A stretch of DNA of 64,000 nt, taken from Mallotus nudiflorus. Its lineage: Eukaryota > Streptophyta > Magnoliopsida > Malpighiales > Euphorbiaceae. This document shows positions 47,604 to 60,614 of the stretch, piece by piece. The position numbers and the translations under genes are program-made. Every line of letters starts with the position of its first letter. Position 1 is the stretch's first letter. Below the pieces are notes generated by a model. That model was not told where the DNA came from, did not search any database, and saw nothing but the letters and a program-made list of their open reading frames with translations. Location of the stretch: assembly GCA_947683625.1 (NCBI GenBank), contig CANTUR010000663.1:186001-250000 (forward strand), read 5' to 3'.

Positions 47604-50600
47604 AATAAAATTAGTATAAAGAAAATAAAGTCCGTTGATTAGAAAACCTGAAAAGGCTAGTCAGGCAAAAGTTAGGACATTCCCGCTGCTCAAAAAACTT
47701 GTAAAGGGCTGATAGGAAAAAATTAGGGAATAAAATAAAAAAGATGGTCTCGTTGGCTAAAAAACTCATAAAGGGCTAGTCAGGCAAAAATTAGGGCAAA
47801 TAAATTAGTGAGAGAAAAATGTTTAGCTAGAAAATTTGAAAGAACTAGCTGATAACAGGAGTTATATCATGTGATGTAATAAATGTACTCACTTTGGCCC
47901 TAATTAATGAATGATATTGAAATTGAATTTTTTGTTTTAGCATTGCATGTTCTATCTTATTCAAAATGCATAAGTACCAGAAATAAAAATAGTACACAAA
48001 AGCTTAAAATTAGCAATATAAGACTAATTCCTAATGATGTCTTTGCTTCTTCTTTTGTGACTCTTCATGTAAAGCTTGAGTCCTCTTGTATCTAGAAAAT
48101 CTTGGTGGTTCAATAGCTTGTACTATAACCCATACAATAAAATTATCATCAATTATTATCAGCATCAAGCCTCATATTCTGCTCAAGAATTCTTCAAAGT
48201 ACAAGTCCAATTGATTTCATCATCCAAAACTCACTTCAATCAGTTCGCCCACTCCTATGCATCTTCAATAGCTTATACAACAGTAAAACTTCAAAGTTAG
48301 TGAAAACGATCTCAGGGTAGAAAGTAGTATACTATAAGCATACAGATATAATAGTTATCATACAGTAGAAGCAGTAACAAAAAGAAAATTTCAATAGTGC
48401 ATCGATCAATCATGAGCTCTAATGTAAAGCCATGGACCCCACTCACTGGCCTGGTTATTTGTCCAATAGACTATATTAGAAGGTCAAATATCAGAAGTAC
48501 CAACAATGAAGCATCAAGTGCTTGAACCTACAAGCTGTTAATGAGGCATCTCGTTCTCACACTCCAAATTGTGAACATAGCTTTGCTCTAAACAGAAGAC
48601 CTATTAAGATCATGCATGTTATGCACAACATGCATACACTTGCATACATTTATTGTGAAATAATTTCTTTACATAATAAAGTCTTTGAGCCTAGTCAAGA
48701 TTGTCCAAACACTTTGCTACTAACATTCAAGATTAGTGTTGTAAAAGTGCAGGAAAGTAGTCAGAGTATTCACAGGTAAAGCAGTTAAAGGAATGAAAAT
48801 AAAAGGAGTGACATTACCAAGAAACATCATCCTGGTGACCTCAAGAGGCTGGATAAGACTTTCAAGCTCCTCAAACTTAGTATCCATCTCCATAGTCTCA
48901 TCGGGAGCATCATTTGGAATATCTCTCCATAACAGTTAGACCATTGTAGGGTGTGGAATATGGTAACGAGAAGGTCCAACATGTCAGCGATACATGCGCT
49001 TGGCCTTAAAAAGGGAAGAATGTACTCAAAACTTGAGATGAATGCACTCTGAAGACTTCTTTGATGGTGAAAAAAAAACCTCTAACTCCTAAATCTTTTC
49101 TTTTATAGGAAACATTGGGAAGAGGAATGAGGCCCTTTACCAAAGCATCAATAGAATAGCAGAAAGACAAATTCAGTCTGAAGCCACAACCTCAATGGCA
49201 GAATATCATGACCCTGTGATCCGAGAAATCATCACCATAATAAAAAAGGGAAGAATGCAAAAGAATAACATTGCATTTTAACAAAATTTCTCCACTTACA
49301 AATAAACCATACTAACTTATGGTATTTTTTGCAGGGAAAATAAAAGAGAATGAAGAAGAGGAAAGGAATTAATACATCAATAAGAATGATTAGGATAGCA
49401 AATGTCAATCACTCATCAAAATCTCACTCTGTGTGACAAACAGCCTGACAAATGGCAAAGGGAAGTAGTATAACTCTATCTATTTTGATTCTGCAGTAAA
49501 GTACAAAGAAAATTTATAAAATTGAGAGTAAATTCATCCACTTCATGATATCATGTGCGAAAACTGATGTTATGACCTTTGATTTTAGTGGCTTTCTTTT
49601 ATTAGCCTCGCAGAATTCAGATGTCTTGTTGACAGTTCTATACTGAGAGTTTCTAAAACTCTAATCAATGTAATGCTTACTTTACACCCAAACGAGGGGA
49701 AGAATATGCAAAGAAAAAATCTATGGACTTTCAGTATAAATTGGTTGAATTTCAAAGTGTCATTTTAGTCTTTTGAATAATAAATGTGCATATAATCTAC
49801 TTCAATGCTCATAAATGAGTACGAGTACAAATCCTTCAATGGTATCCACGCTGAGTAATACGAGAAAGGTGGGGGAACACTAAGAGGAGAATCAGAATAA
49901 GAGCAAGCATAATATACTCCAATACCCAAAAATGAGCATGAGTATCAACATGAACCTCTGGCGGTATCCACGCTGAGTAATACAAGAAAGGCGGGGGAAT
50001 ACTAAAAAAGGACCCACGTTAAAAAAAAATGCTCTATTTACTCCAATGCTCTATAAGGTTATGAGTATCCAAAGGACCTTTCCAACGGTATCCATGCTGA
50101 GTAATATGAGAAAGGTGGGGGAATACTTGGATAAGGAAGAAAAGCATAAAAATAATTCAAAGACTGTTTTGATACTTCGAATTCAATATTTTTATGCTTA
50201 ATTTTCATAAAATTTTTTTAGCAAATTCTCCCTAAAATTAGGTGTGGAAGTAAGCTCTTCACTTGGTAAAAGATACACTCTCAATATAAGATGGTCTTTG
50301 TAAATGGCAAATAAGTGACGGTCATGAAAATAAAAAATAGTGAGATTTATTAAGTAGATGCTATCTCATGATAAAAGGATGAATTTTCTCATAAATTTTT
50401 AACATTATGATGTACTTTTATACATTCATCATAGTTGAAACTAACTTCAACAAGTCTGCAGGAATTGTAAATCCAGAAGGAAGTGCATCCAACTTGTAGA
50501 GTTGGTTAACACAGCAATATGATAGAAAAATTCGATAGCCTAAATTAGTCATCCTGAGCTCTAGAATCTAGCCATGGGCTCCATCCTCTGGTAGAGTCAT

Positions 50601-51428
50601 CATTGTGAAAGATGTACGAATGTCTGACAGAGGAAGTCCCAGCACTATAAGGATCAATGCCTGAACCTACAAGCTGTCGGTGAAGCATCTCAATCTTGCG
50701 CTCCAGACCGCTCAAGTGATATTTTTGCATAAATAAATAGAAGTAAGAAAAGTTACCTCATCACCCACATCTCTACACTTGTGGGTATATAAATGAGTCA
50801 AAGGAAAGATAGTTGAGTCTTCTTGAAGTCCAATATCATTCTGAGGAAAATGAGGAGGTGGAATCCTCTGATGTTCTAAAGTCTTAACTCTCTCATGTTG
50901 TCTGTATGATAAGGAGGCCATAAGATTAGACAGATTGCAAATCAGACATCAAATGATAAAGAAATAAAGAAAAGAAAATCAATGAAAAGAGAGAAAATGA
51001 AAGGAAAGGAAAATGAAGAAAGGAGATAATGGAATTTTACATGCAAAAAGGAAAGTATATATAAAGTGGAAAATATCCACTTTGGTTCTTATATATGGAT
51101 CCAAGTTCTTTCATTGCAATTTGGTCCATAATTGCATTCTAATTAGGAATATGTTCCTAATTAAATCATGACATTCATCAAATTAATAATTCATTGAATT
51201 ATTAAAAATGCACAGTCAATTTGTGATTCTGAATTTTCTATCAAGTTTAGAATACAGAACAAGATTACAAAATTCATTTTTTTCATTTTACATGCATCAT
51301 TTCAATCAAAGGATTCATATGCTGCATAGTAGCTATGATATGAATTTCAAATGATTATATTATGTACTGTACAATAGTCATAACCTTCATTATGTTATGT
51401 ACTGCATAACAATTATGACATAAACTTT
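47604..51428 (+). mobile_element. Tat element region between integrase and the 3' repeat array
   Basis: Non-coding or decayed. At 47630-47860 three short units of the type AAAGGCTAGTCAGGCAAAA/TTAGG follow the integrase, a known feature of Tat elements. Two related blocks at about 48400-48580 and 50545-50710 share GAACCTACAAGCTGT followed by GAAGCATCTC or GAGGCATCTC. Three units of about 122 bp occur at 49797-50150. No full-length protein is open on either strand. Confidence 0.6.
49797..50150 (+). repeat. Three tandem units of about 122 bp
   Basis: GGTATCCACGCTGAGTAATA recurs at 49841, 49963 and 50087 (last copy with T for C), each followed by AGAAAGG.GGGGGAA.ACT and preceded by TCCAAT.C..AAA and GAGTA phrases. 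Spacings are 122 and 124 bp. They lie in the hypervariable 3' part of the Tat element. Confidence 0.85.
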
Positions 51429-52333
51429 CAAATTCATCAGTGCAAGACGTTCCACAGGAACTATAGCAGATTTTCAATTCAACTTCACTAGACGTCCCAT
51501 AGGGAATATAGTGTACATCGTTAGACGTCTCACAGGGAATATAACGAAACTCATCAGTGCTATACGTTCCACAAGAACTATAGAAAATTTTCAATTCAAC
51601 TTCACTAGACGTCCCACAAGGAATATAGGGTACATCGTTAGACATCCTATAAGGAATATAACAAAATTCATCAGTGCTAGACGTTCCACAGGAACTATAA
51701 TAGATTTTTAATTCAACTTCACTAGATGTCCCTTAGGGAATATAGTGTGCATCGTTAGAAGTCCCACAAGGAATATAATGAAATCTCTTCATCACTAGAC
51801 GTCCCATAGGGAATATAGTGTACATCGTTAGGTGTCCCATAGGGAATATAACGAAATTCATCGGTGTTAGACATTCCACAAGAACTGTAGCAAGTTTTCA
51901 ATTTATCATCACTAGACATCCCATAAGGAATATAGTGTATATCATTAAATGTCTCACAGGGAATATAATGAAATTCATCGGTGCTAGACGTTCCATAGGA
52001 ACTGTAGCAAGTTTTCAATTTATTATCATTAGACGTCCCACAAGGAATATAGTGTGCATCATTAGACATCCCACAGGGAATATAATAAAATTCATCAGTG
52101 CTAAACATTCCATAGGAACTATAGTAGATTTTCAATTCAACTTCACTAGACATCCCACAGGGAATATAGTGTATATCACTAGATGTCCCACAAGGAATAT
52201 AGTGTACATCATTAGACGTCCCATAGGAAATATAATGAAATTCATCAGTGCTAGACGTTCCACAGGAACTATAGCAGATTTTCAATTCAACTTCACTAGA
52301 TGTCCCACATGGAATATAGTGTATATCACTAGA
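51429..52333. repeat. 117-bp tandem repeat array, left part
   Basis: Anchor TTCATCAGTGCTAGACGTTC and its variants place units with TCATC at about 51434, 51551, 51668, 51858, 51975, 52092 and 52242. The steps are 117 bp, plus one truncated unit near 51785 and one unit with 33 extra bp. Each unit is built from three diverged subunits around TAGACGTCCCACAGGGAATA. All steps are multiples of 3, and both strands are largely open across it (minus 52339-51755, plus 51818-52360). The minus strand encodes a 39-residue repeat with CYSSCGTSSTDEF and CGTSNDVHYIP. Confidence 0.93.
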
Positions 52334-55300
52334 TGTCATGACCCAAAACAGGGGCCATGACCGGCGCTAGGGAACGAGAATTCTTTCGAATCTGGAACCT
52401 GTAGCAAGCCTAAAAATAAAATAAACATGCAATAATAATAATAACAATATCAAATGCAGTGGAAATAAAAATCATAAAAATCATAATATTATTTTCACCA
52501 ATTGGATTTAAGTCAAATCTCATCTCATATATATAAATCTTTAATACAAATCCAGTTTCAAATATAATACAATATCTCACATAAATAAAATACATAAAAT
52601 CCCACAATTAATTTACAACTACTGCAGTGTCTAGATTATAAAAATAAGACTCAAGTAAGCAGTTTACACAAAGAAGCCGGGGCGGAAGAAATTCGGCGTA
52701 TAGGCCTGCTACTGAGGTCTGAAGATGTTGACTCTCCTGAAAATTAGTCAACGGAAGGGAGTCAGACCTCACTGAGTGAATTACTATAATATATATACAT
52801 ACACACTAAATGACAATGCATATAATCAACAGTATATATCTAATATGTATATATACAAGCAAATACACACAGATGCAATAAAATCATTTTATATATATAT
52901 TTCATTGAAAATCATCTTTTATGAAGGATCAAATAGAACCCTAAGATATCGCAACCTCGGAAATAGTGTTAGACAACAATCTAGCCACACAGGCTCACTT
53001 AATCCAAATATATCCACTTAATCCATTTAGACAGTAGACTAGCCCCGAGACACTAAGTCAACCGAGCTCCAGCAGTCTGACTGCCAGTGTGATTGGCCCC
53101 GAGACACTTGGTCAACCGAGCTCTAGCAATCACACCCAAATCACATCTCACACATCAAATAATCATAATCAATCAATATCCGCAAATGGTTAGTAGTATA
53201 GCCTAAATACTATAGGCGTACCGGTACATACTCGGTCCTAGTGCTGCCCACTAGGTAGCACGTTCTATCGATATCCTTCATTAATAATATAAAACATTCA
53301 TTCACAAATAAATGATGCATGAATTTAAATGAAATAACAATATAAACCATATATATACCGGAAATATACCAAAAGTAAACCAGGTATATTTCGAGTATAT
53401 ATATGTCGAATGAATTCAATCAATTTACAAATTAAGCTAGAAATATATTTAAAAACATTTTAAATATGATTTATTAATAAAACATGCATATAATTTAATA
53501 TATACCAAAAATAAACAAAAAATATACTTAAATACAAATCACATTATTTATGCATTTTAATCAAAATAAAACATATATTTCTAAAATCATGCATCCTAAG
53601 GCATATATATATAGTATAGTAACTCACAAATTAGTACGTTCCACGAGATGGATCCGACAGGCCTGGTCCACTAGCCCTCGGTCTCGGTGCAACTAAACAA
53701 ACAATAAATAACCAACATTAGAATAAACCTAACAGAAATCCTAGAATTCGATCTAGAATATTAAACACAGAATCGAAATTAGGGTTCGACCGGATATCAC
53801 GTTTTACGAGAATTCTATCAAAAATTCGGCAGAACCTCCCCTGTAAAATGGACATCTCTCTACTCAAAGAGAAGCCGACCCTGCAAAGAAACACACTTCG
53901 AAATATGAGCTCAACACTCAACTATAACCCCTCGGTCGGACTCCAGACTACAATCTACCGATCGGGATCTACAATCATAGAATAATTCCAGAAATACCAA
54001 AAATACCCTTATAACATAGAAATCCATTTTATAGGTAAAAATTACATAATTAACCTTTAAACACAATAAAAACCGATAAAAACTCATTTTATTAGTAAAA
54101 TCGTATATTATATATATAATTGAAAATAATTCACGAAAAATAGTTTTAATTAGTTAAAAATACTAAATAATTTGTGGAAATCATTTTTATACCTTAAATA
54201 ACTATTAAAACCAATTAAATTACATTTTTAGCGAATTTAGGATAAAATTACCAAAATGCCCTTATATATATAAATATACTATAATTACTTCAAAAATTCA
54301 CCAAAAATCATAAAATTTTCCAAAATTAATTTTCTCAACATATTTATCAATAATATTAATAATTAAACTCAATTAACCAATTAAATTCTATTAAAAATAT
54401 AATTAACCTAATTTTCCCAAAATTACATAAACTTCAATAATTCAAAATAAATACTTAGAATTTCATAAAAATTCCAAATAAATTCCTATAATTCATTTCA
54501 ACACCTAATTTAACCATAAAACACAATTTCATAATTTATTTAATTAATTTCCGAAAATTAAAAAATAATATTAAAATATTCAAAAATACCCAAAAATCCA
54601 AAAAATCTCCAAAAATCCCACAAAAATTCATACATGTATATTAAGCTACTAGGAACAACATTTGTGAAGGGAGTTTTCATGAATCAATAAATTCAAAGCT
54701 CAAAAAAATCAAAAACCCTAATATGGCCGAAATAAAAAATTCGAAACCTAAGCAAATCAAAACCATTTAAACTCAAACAAAAGCTAGAATCACACTCAAC
54801 GGAGCTCAAGGAGAAGAAAAATACTGGCGGTATCGAAAATGGTGGCCGAAATCGCAAGGTGAGGAGAAATGGAATTCTCGGTCGAAAATGAAGAAAAACA
54901 GCTCGTCGGCGCCGGGGAAGGAGGCTGGGGGCGGCGAAGAACGGCTGAGGACGAAGGTGGAGCTGCTGGTGGCACACCGACGATCGGGGATCGGAGTGGC
55001 AGCGGGAGGGAAAGGGTGGTCGCGCGGGAAGAAGAGGAAGAAGAAGAAGAAGAAAAAGAAAAGAAAAGGAAAGAAAAGAAAAAGAAAAAGAAAAAGAAAA
55101 AGAAAAAAAATAAAAAATAAAAAAAATAATTTTAATAAAATATTTGAAAAAATCACACCCACACATTTAATATTTAATAATTTAAAATTTAATATTAATT
55201 AAAATAATTAAATAAAACATAAACAAATAATTAATTAATAAAATATTAGGGTAATATACTAAATCCTAATTAAATAAATAATTATACGTATACATGGTGT

Positions 55301-55564
55301 TTAGTATTTTAAAAATATGTATGAGTTCATGCAAGTCCGAAAATATATTTAAAATAATTAATAATAAATTATTTACGTGAAAATTTTCCCGAAAATGCAA
55401 GTCCCAGGAAGATTTTACGTAAAGCACTATAAATAATACACAATAATTAAAATAGGTTTTAAATACACATCAACCTCGTAAAATATCATGATACATATAT
55501 TAAAATTATTAACACTGCATATCCCGATACAGTGTAAAAATATTTAAAAACACGGGATATTACA
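52334..55564 (-). mobile_element. Solo LTR, copy 4, inserted in the 117-bp array
   Basis: On the minus strand it starts TGTAATATCCCG and ends GGGTCATGACA. CTAGA is duplicated exactly at 52329-52333 and 55565-55569. Removing it and one duplication restores the array spacing to 150 bp (117 + 33), a unit length seen elsewhere in the array. It holds the family's purine/pyrimidine tract (55028-55120), a GC-rich segment (54840-55030), a long AT-rich body, two GAGCTCGGTTGAC units at 53045-53125 and the terminal TTCTCGTTCCCTAGCGCCGG block. No coding domains. Confidence 0.9.
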
Positions 55565-56340
55565 CTAGATATCCTACAGGGAAAATATTGTGCATCATTA
55601 GACGTCCCACAGGGAATATAACGAAATTCATCAGTGCTAGGCATTCCACAGGAACTATAGTAGATTTTCAATTCAACTTCACTAGACGTCCCACAGGGAA
55701 TATAGTGTACATCATTAGACGTCCCACAGGGAATATAACAAAATTCATTAGTGTTAGACGTTCTACAGGAACTGTAGCATGTTTTCAATTTATCATCACT
55801 AGACGTCCCACAGGGAATATAGTGTGCATCGTTAGACGTCCCGTAGGAAATATAATGAAATTCATCATTGCTAGACGTTCTATAGGAACTATAGCAAGTT
55901 TTCAATTCAACATCACTAGATGTCCCACAGGGAATATAGTGCACATCGTTAGACGTCCCATAGGGAATATAACAAAATTCATCAGTGCTAGACATTCCAC
56001 AGGAACTATAGTAAGTTTTCAATTTATCATCACTAGACGTCCCATAGGGAATATAGTGTGCATCGTTAGACGTCCCACAGGGAATATAATGAAATTCATC
56101 ATTGCTAGACGTTCCACAGGAACTATAACAAGTTTTTAATTTATCATCACTAGACGTCCAACAAGAAATATAATGTGCATCGTTAGACGTCCCATGGGAA
56201 ATATAACGAAATTCATCATTGCTAGACGTTTCACAAGAACTATGGTAAGTTTTCAATTTATCATTGCTAAACGTCCCACGGGGAATATAGCAAAATTCAT
56301 TTGCACAAAGTCCATTAGACGTTCAGCAGGAAATATATAT
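55565..56340. repeat. 117-bp tandem repeat array, right part
   Basis: This continues the array after solo LTR copy 4, with anchors at about 55628, 55745, 55862, 55979, 56096 and 56213: five exact 117-bp steps. The last unit is degenerate (GACGTTCAGCAGGAAATAT near 56320). The minus strand is open from 56256 to 55486 (continuing into the LTR) and the plus strand from 55588 to 56139. Confidence 0.93.
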
Positions 56341-56479
56341 AAGACTTATCAAACACTACACCTTGCTCAACAATTTGAGCATCAATCTATCATTTAGGAT
56401 ACAATTAAGTGTCCTAATTTCTTTCTTTCTGAATTGTGTGCTTCTATTGCTTTGTTGCAATTTGTCAAGAAAACAGCGA

Positions 56480-56490
56480 CAAAGGGGGGC
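56480..56490 (+). other. Polypurine tract of the Tat element
   Basis: CAAAGGGGGGC lies 4 nt before the TG of the 3' LTR, the position where plus-strand DNA synthesis of LTR retrotransposons is primed. Confidence 0.75.
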
Positions 56491-56493
56491 AAT

Positions 56494-57344
56494 TGTAAGC
56501 ACCCAATTTCAGGATGCAATTGTGTATAATTGTGACGTAAGCCCCTATGATGAAATTTATTCAAAAATTGAACATGGTTGTCGATTTTCTGGACTTTAGG
56601 GACTAAATTGCAATATTTTTTTAGTATTTGATTACAAGGAAGTCAATTTTTCAAGGGTCTTTTGGTAATTAAAAAAAGGATCAGCATTTAATGCTAATTG
56701 GCATTGGTGTAATGCCAACCGGCATTACACAATGTCGACGCGTAAAAAGTTCATTTTTTCAATTTTTTGCCTATTTTTTTAATTTTTTCGCATTCAAAAC
56801 GCGTAAGGAGCTTTCAAAATCAAATTTTGTTATCAGTCTGTTTTGAAGAGATGAGCCCGTGCCTGTAATGGGAGAAGTCAGTATGCAGACTTTGCTTTAA
56901 AAAGCAAAGAGTTTGAGTGCGTGAGGGGGCTGGAGACTCACACACACAAACTAAAAAAAATAAAAAAAAAACACAGAGACACACACAGACATGAAGAACA
57001 CCTCGTACACACCCTTGTCTTTCAAAACCCTCATTTTGGATACTGTCAGTGTCTTAAAAAACAATCAAATCCCAGTCCAGAATCAAATCAATACTGAGTC
57101 AATTTTAACAGTGATAATCCAATATGAGGGGCTATCTCAAAGCATTTGCATAGCATTTAAAATCATCAGTGTTCTTTTCTATTATTTTGTTTTTATGATT
57201 TTTATTTTGTTATTGTTTTGGTTATTCAATTTCACTACTAATCTGATTATTTCTGTGTTTTTGTTTTGATGTCCGATTGTGGATAGAGGAGGATACTATC
57301 TGTGTTCAAACGAACAAAAGATCCATGGACTGCCATAAAATAAT
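56494..57344 (+). mobile_element. 3' LTR of the Tat element, left part
   Basis: Begins TGTAAGCACCCAATTTCAGG; its first 180 bp match the truncated 5' LTR at 46353. It is interrupted after ATAAT at 57344 by solo LTR copy 5 and resumes at 60856. A phrase rich in CACACACAAAC with a GAGTGCGTGAGGGG stretch near 56910 may be the transcribed start. Confidence 0.75.
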
Positions 57345-60108
57345 TATCACGACCCAAAACAGGGGCCATGACCGGCGCTAAGGAACAGGAATTCTTTCGA
57401 ATCCGGAACTCGTAGTAAGCCTTAAAAATAAAATAAAACATGCAATACTAATAATAACAATATAATTAAATAAAATATTATACAGCGGAATACAATCATA
57501 AATATTACAAAATAATAATCCACCACGGGATTTAAATCAACAACTCAATCTTATATATATAAATAAATCTTTAATACAAATTCAGTTCAAATATTTAAAG
57601 TACATATTTCATACAAATATAATAAAACAATCTCACAATCGACCATAACTACTGCAGTGTTTAGATTATAAAAATATAACTCAGGTAAGCAGTTTACATA
57701 AAGAAGTCGGAGCGGAAGAAATCCGGCGTACAGGTTTGCTACTGAGGTATGATGAAGATGACTCTCCTGAAAAATAGTCAATGGAGGGGAGTCAGACCTC
57801 ACTGAGTGAATTACTATAATATATATACATGCATACTAAATGACAATGCACACAGTCAATAGTATATATATAATAAGTATATATACAAGCAAATACACAC
57901 AGATGCAATAAAATCATTTTATATATATATTTTTTTAAATCACAGTTTATGAAGGATCAAATAGAACCCTAGAAAATCGCAATCTCAAAACACTGTTAGA
58001 CAACACTCTAGCCATACAGGCTCACTTATTCCAAATATATATTCACTTGATCCATTTGGACAGTAGACTGGCCCCGAGACACTAAGTCGACCGAGCTCCA
58101 GCAGTCTGACTGTCAGTGTGATTGGCCACGAGACACTTGGTCAATTGAGCTCCAACAATCACACTCCCAAATCATATCTCACACATCAAATAATCAAATC
58201 CAATTAATATTCACAAATGGTTAGTAATATAGCCTAAATGCTATAAGCATACCGGTACGTACTCAATCCTAGTGCTGCCCACTAGGTAGCACGTTCTATT
58301 GATATCCTTCATTGTATATAAAACATACATTCCTAAAAAAAAAAATGATCCATGAATTTGAAATAAACAGCAACATAAACCATATATATACTAGAAATAT
58401 ACCAAAAGTAAATCAAGTATATTTTGAGTATATATATGTCAAATAAATCCAATTAAATTACAAAATAAACTAGAAATATATTCAAAAATATTTTAAACAT
58501 AATTCATTAATAAAACATGCATATAGTTTAAAATATACCAAAAATAAACCAAAAGTAAACTAAAAATAAACTTAAAAACTAATTAAACCATTATGCATAT
58601 TTAATCAAAATAAAACATATATTTCTAAAATCATGCACCCTAGAGCATATATATATAAAATAGCAACTTACAATTATTGGGCTCCTCGAGATGGGTCCGA
58701 TGGGCCTGGTCCACTAGGCCTCGATCTCGGTGCAACTAAACAAACAAAAATGACAGGAATCAGAACAAATCTAACAGTAGTTCTAAAGACTCGATCAAGA
58801 TTACTAGACACAGGATTAAAATGAGAATTTGACTGGATATCACGTTTTACGAGAATTCTATCAAAAATCCGGCAGGACCTCCCCTGTAAAATGGACATCT
58901 CTCTACTCAAAGAGTAGAGCCGGCCCTGCAAAGAAACACACTTCGAAAATAAACACAGAACACAACCATAATCTCTTGGTCGGGCCCCAAACTACAAATC
59001 ACCAACCGAGGTTCACAATTCATGGAATATTACAGAAATACCGAAAATACCCTTGTATAATAAAAATACATTTTATAAGTAGAAATTACGTAATTAACCC
59101 TAAAACACAGTAAAAACCGATGAAAACTCATTTTATTAGAAAAATCGTATATTATATATAATTTAAAAATAATTTATGAAAAAATAGTTTTAATTAGTTA
59201 AAAATACTAAATAATTTGTAGAAATCATTTTTATACCCTAAATAACTATTAAAACCGATTTAATTACATTTTTAGCTAATTTAATGTAAAATTACCAAAA
59301 TACCCCTATATATATAAATATACTAAAATAAATCCAAAAATTCACCAAAAATAATATAATTATTTAAAATTAATTTTCTCAACATAAATCTCAATAATAT
59401 CAATAAATATACCCAATTAACCAATAAATTTCAATTAAACACATAATTAACCCTATTTTCTCAAAATTACATAAACTAAATAAATTCAAAATAAATACAT
59501 AAAAATTCACAAAAATTACAAATAAATTTCTATAATTCATTTCAACACCTATATTTACCATAAAACACAATTTCATAATTTAATTAATTAATTTTCAAAA
59601 ATTAATAATAAATTAATCAAAAATACCCAAAAATCAAAATAAATTCCAAAAATTCTACAAAAATTCCCACATGAATATTAAGCTACGAGGATCATATTTT
59701 GTGAAGGAATTTTTCATGAATCAATCAAATTGAAGCTCAAAAAAAATCAAGAACCCTAATAGACCGAAATTACAAAATCAAAACCTAGGCAAATTTAGAC
59801 CATTTTAAGTGAAAAAAAGTTTGGAATCATACTCACCGGAGCTCAAGGAGAAGATAGAGACCAGCGGTGTCGAAAACGGTGGCCGAAAACGCTGTGAACA
59901 ATGGTGAGAAGAGTTTCGGCAACTCTAGCTTTTTTCGGCCAAACCACGACGGAATAGGGAGCTGCTGGTGGTGGGGAAGGCTAAGGAAGAAGGTGGCACG
60001 CCGGGAGGCACTCTGAATGGCGACGAACGAAAGTTACAGGCGGTGAGGGTGAGGGTTGCATCCGGAGAAGAAGAAGAAGGGGGAGGGGCATGGGTGTAAA
60101 TTTTCTAA

Positions 60109-60157
<49 letters not shown>

Positions 60158-60242
60158 CTTTAATTATTTATATTAAAATATTTTAATATAATACTTAGAA
60201 AAATCACACACCACATGTTTAAAATACACAATATATATATAT

Positions 60243-60419
60243 ATATATATACACATATATATAATACATTTTAATTTAATACAACTATATAATATATACT
60301 TAATTAAAATAAACCCTAATTATATATATACATATTTAATAATTAGGGTTTATTTTAATTAAGTATATATTATATAGTTGTATTAAATTAAAATGTATTA
60401 TATATATGTGTATATATAT
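60243..60419. repeat. Perfect inverted repeat, 79-bp arms
   Basis: 60243-60321 is the exact reverse complement of 60341-60419, with a 19-nt spacer. The left arm includes TACTTAATTAAAATAAACCC and the right arm GGGTTTATTTTAATTAAGTA. A single strand would form a long uninterrupted hairpin. Confidence 0.92.
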
Positions 60420-60614
60420 GCATGTATATGTATATATATTAATACGATAATTAAAATTATGCATGGATATATATATACATATTTAATAATTAGGGTTTAT
60501 TTTAATTAAGTATATATTATATAGTTGTATTAAATTAAAATGTATTATATATATGTGTATATATATGCATGTATATGTATATATATTAATACGATAATTA
60601 AAATTATGCATGGA
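60321..60614. repeat. Tandem duplication, 147-bp period
   Basis: The block beginning TATATATATACATATTTAAT and ending TTAAAATTATGCATGGA occurs twice in direct order (AATTAGGG at 60341 and 60488). The copies look identical. The first copy contains the right arm of the adjacent inverted repeat, so three versions of that arm exist. Confidence 0.92.

Noticed and set aside
54693..55202. Long open frames on both strands over a purine/pyrimidine tract
   Set aside because: They arise from the simple GA/CT tract and GC-rich block of solo LTR copy 4; no protein family, and similar blocks in sister copies do not keep the frame.
51429..56340. CRISPR-like array
   Set aside because: The units are continuous 117-bp tandem repeats without unique spacers and lie in a plant retrotransposon.
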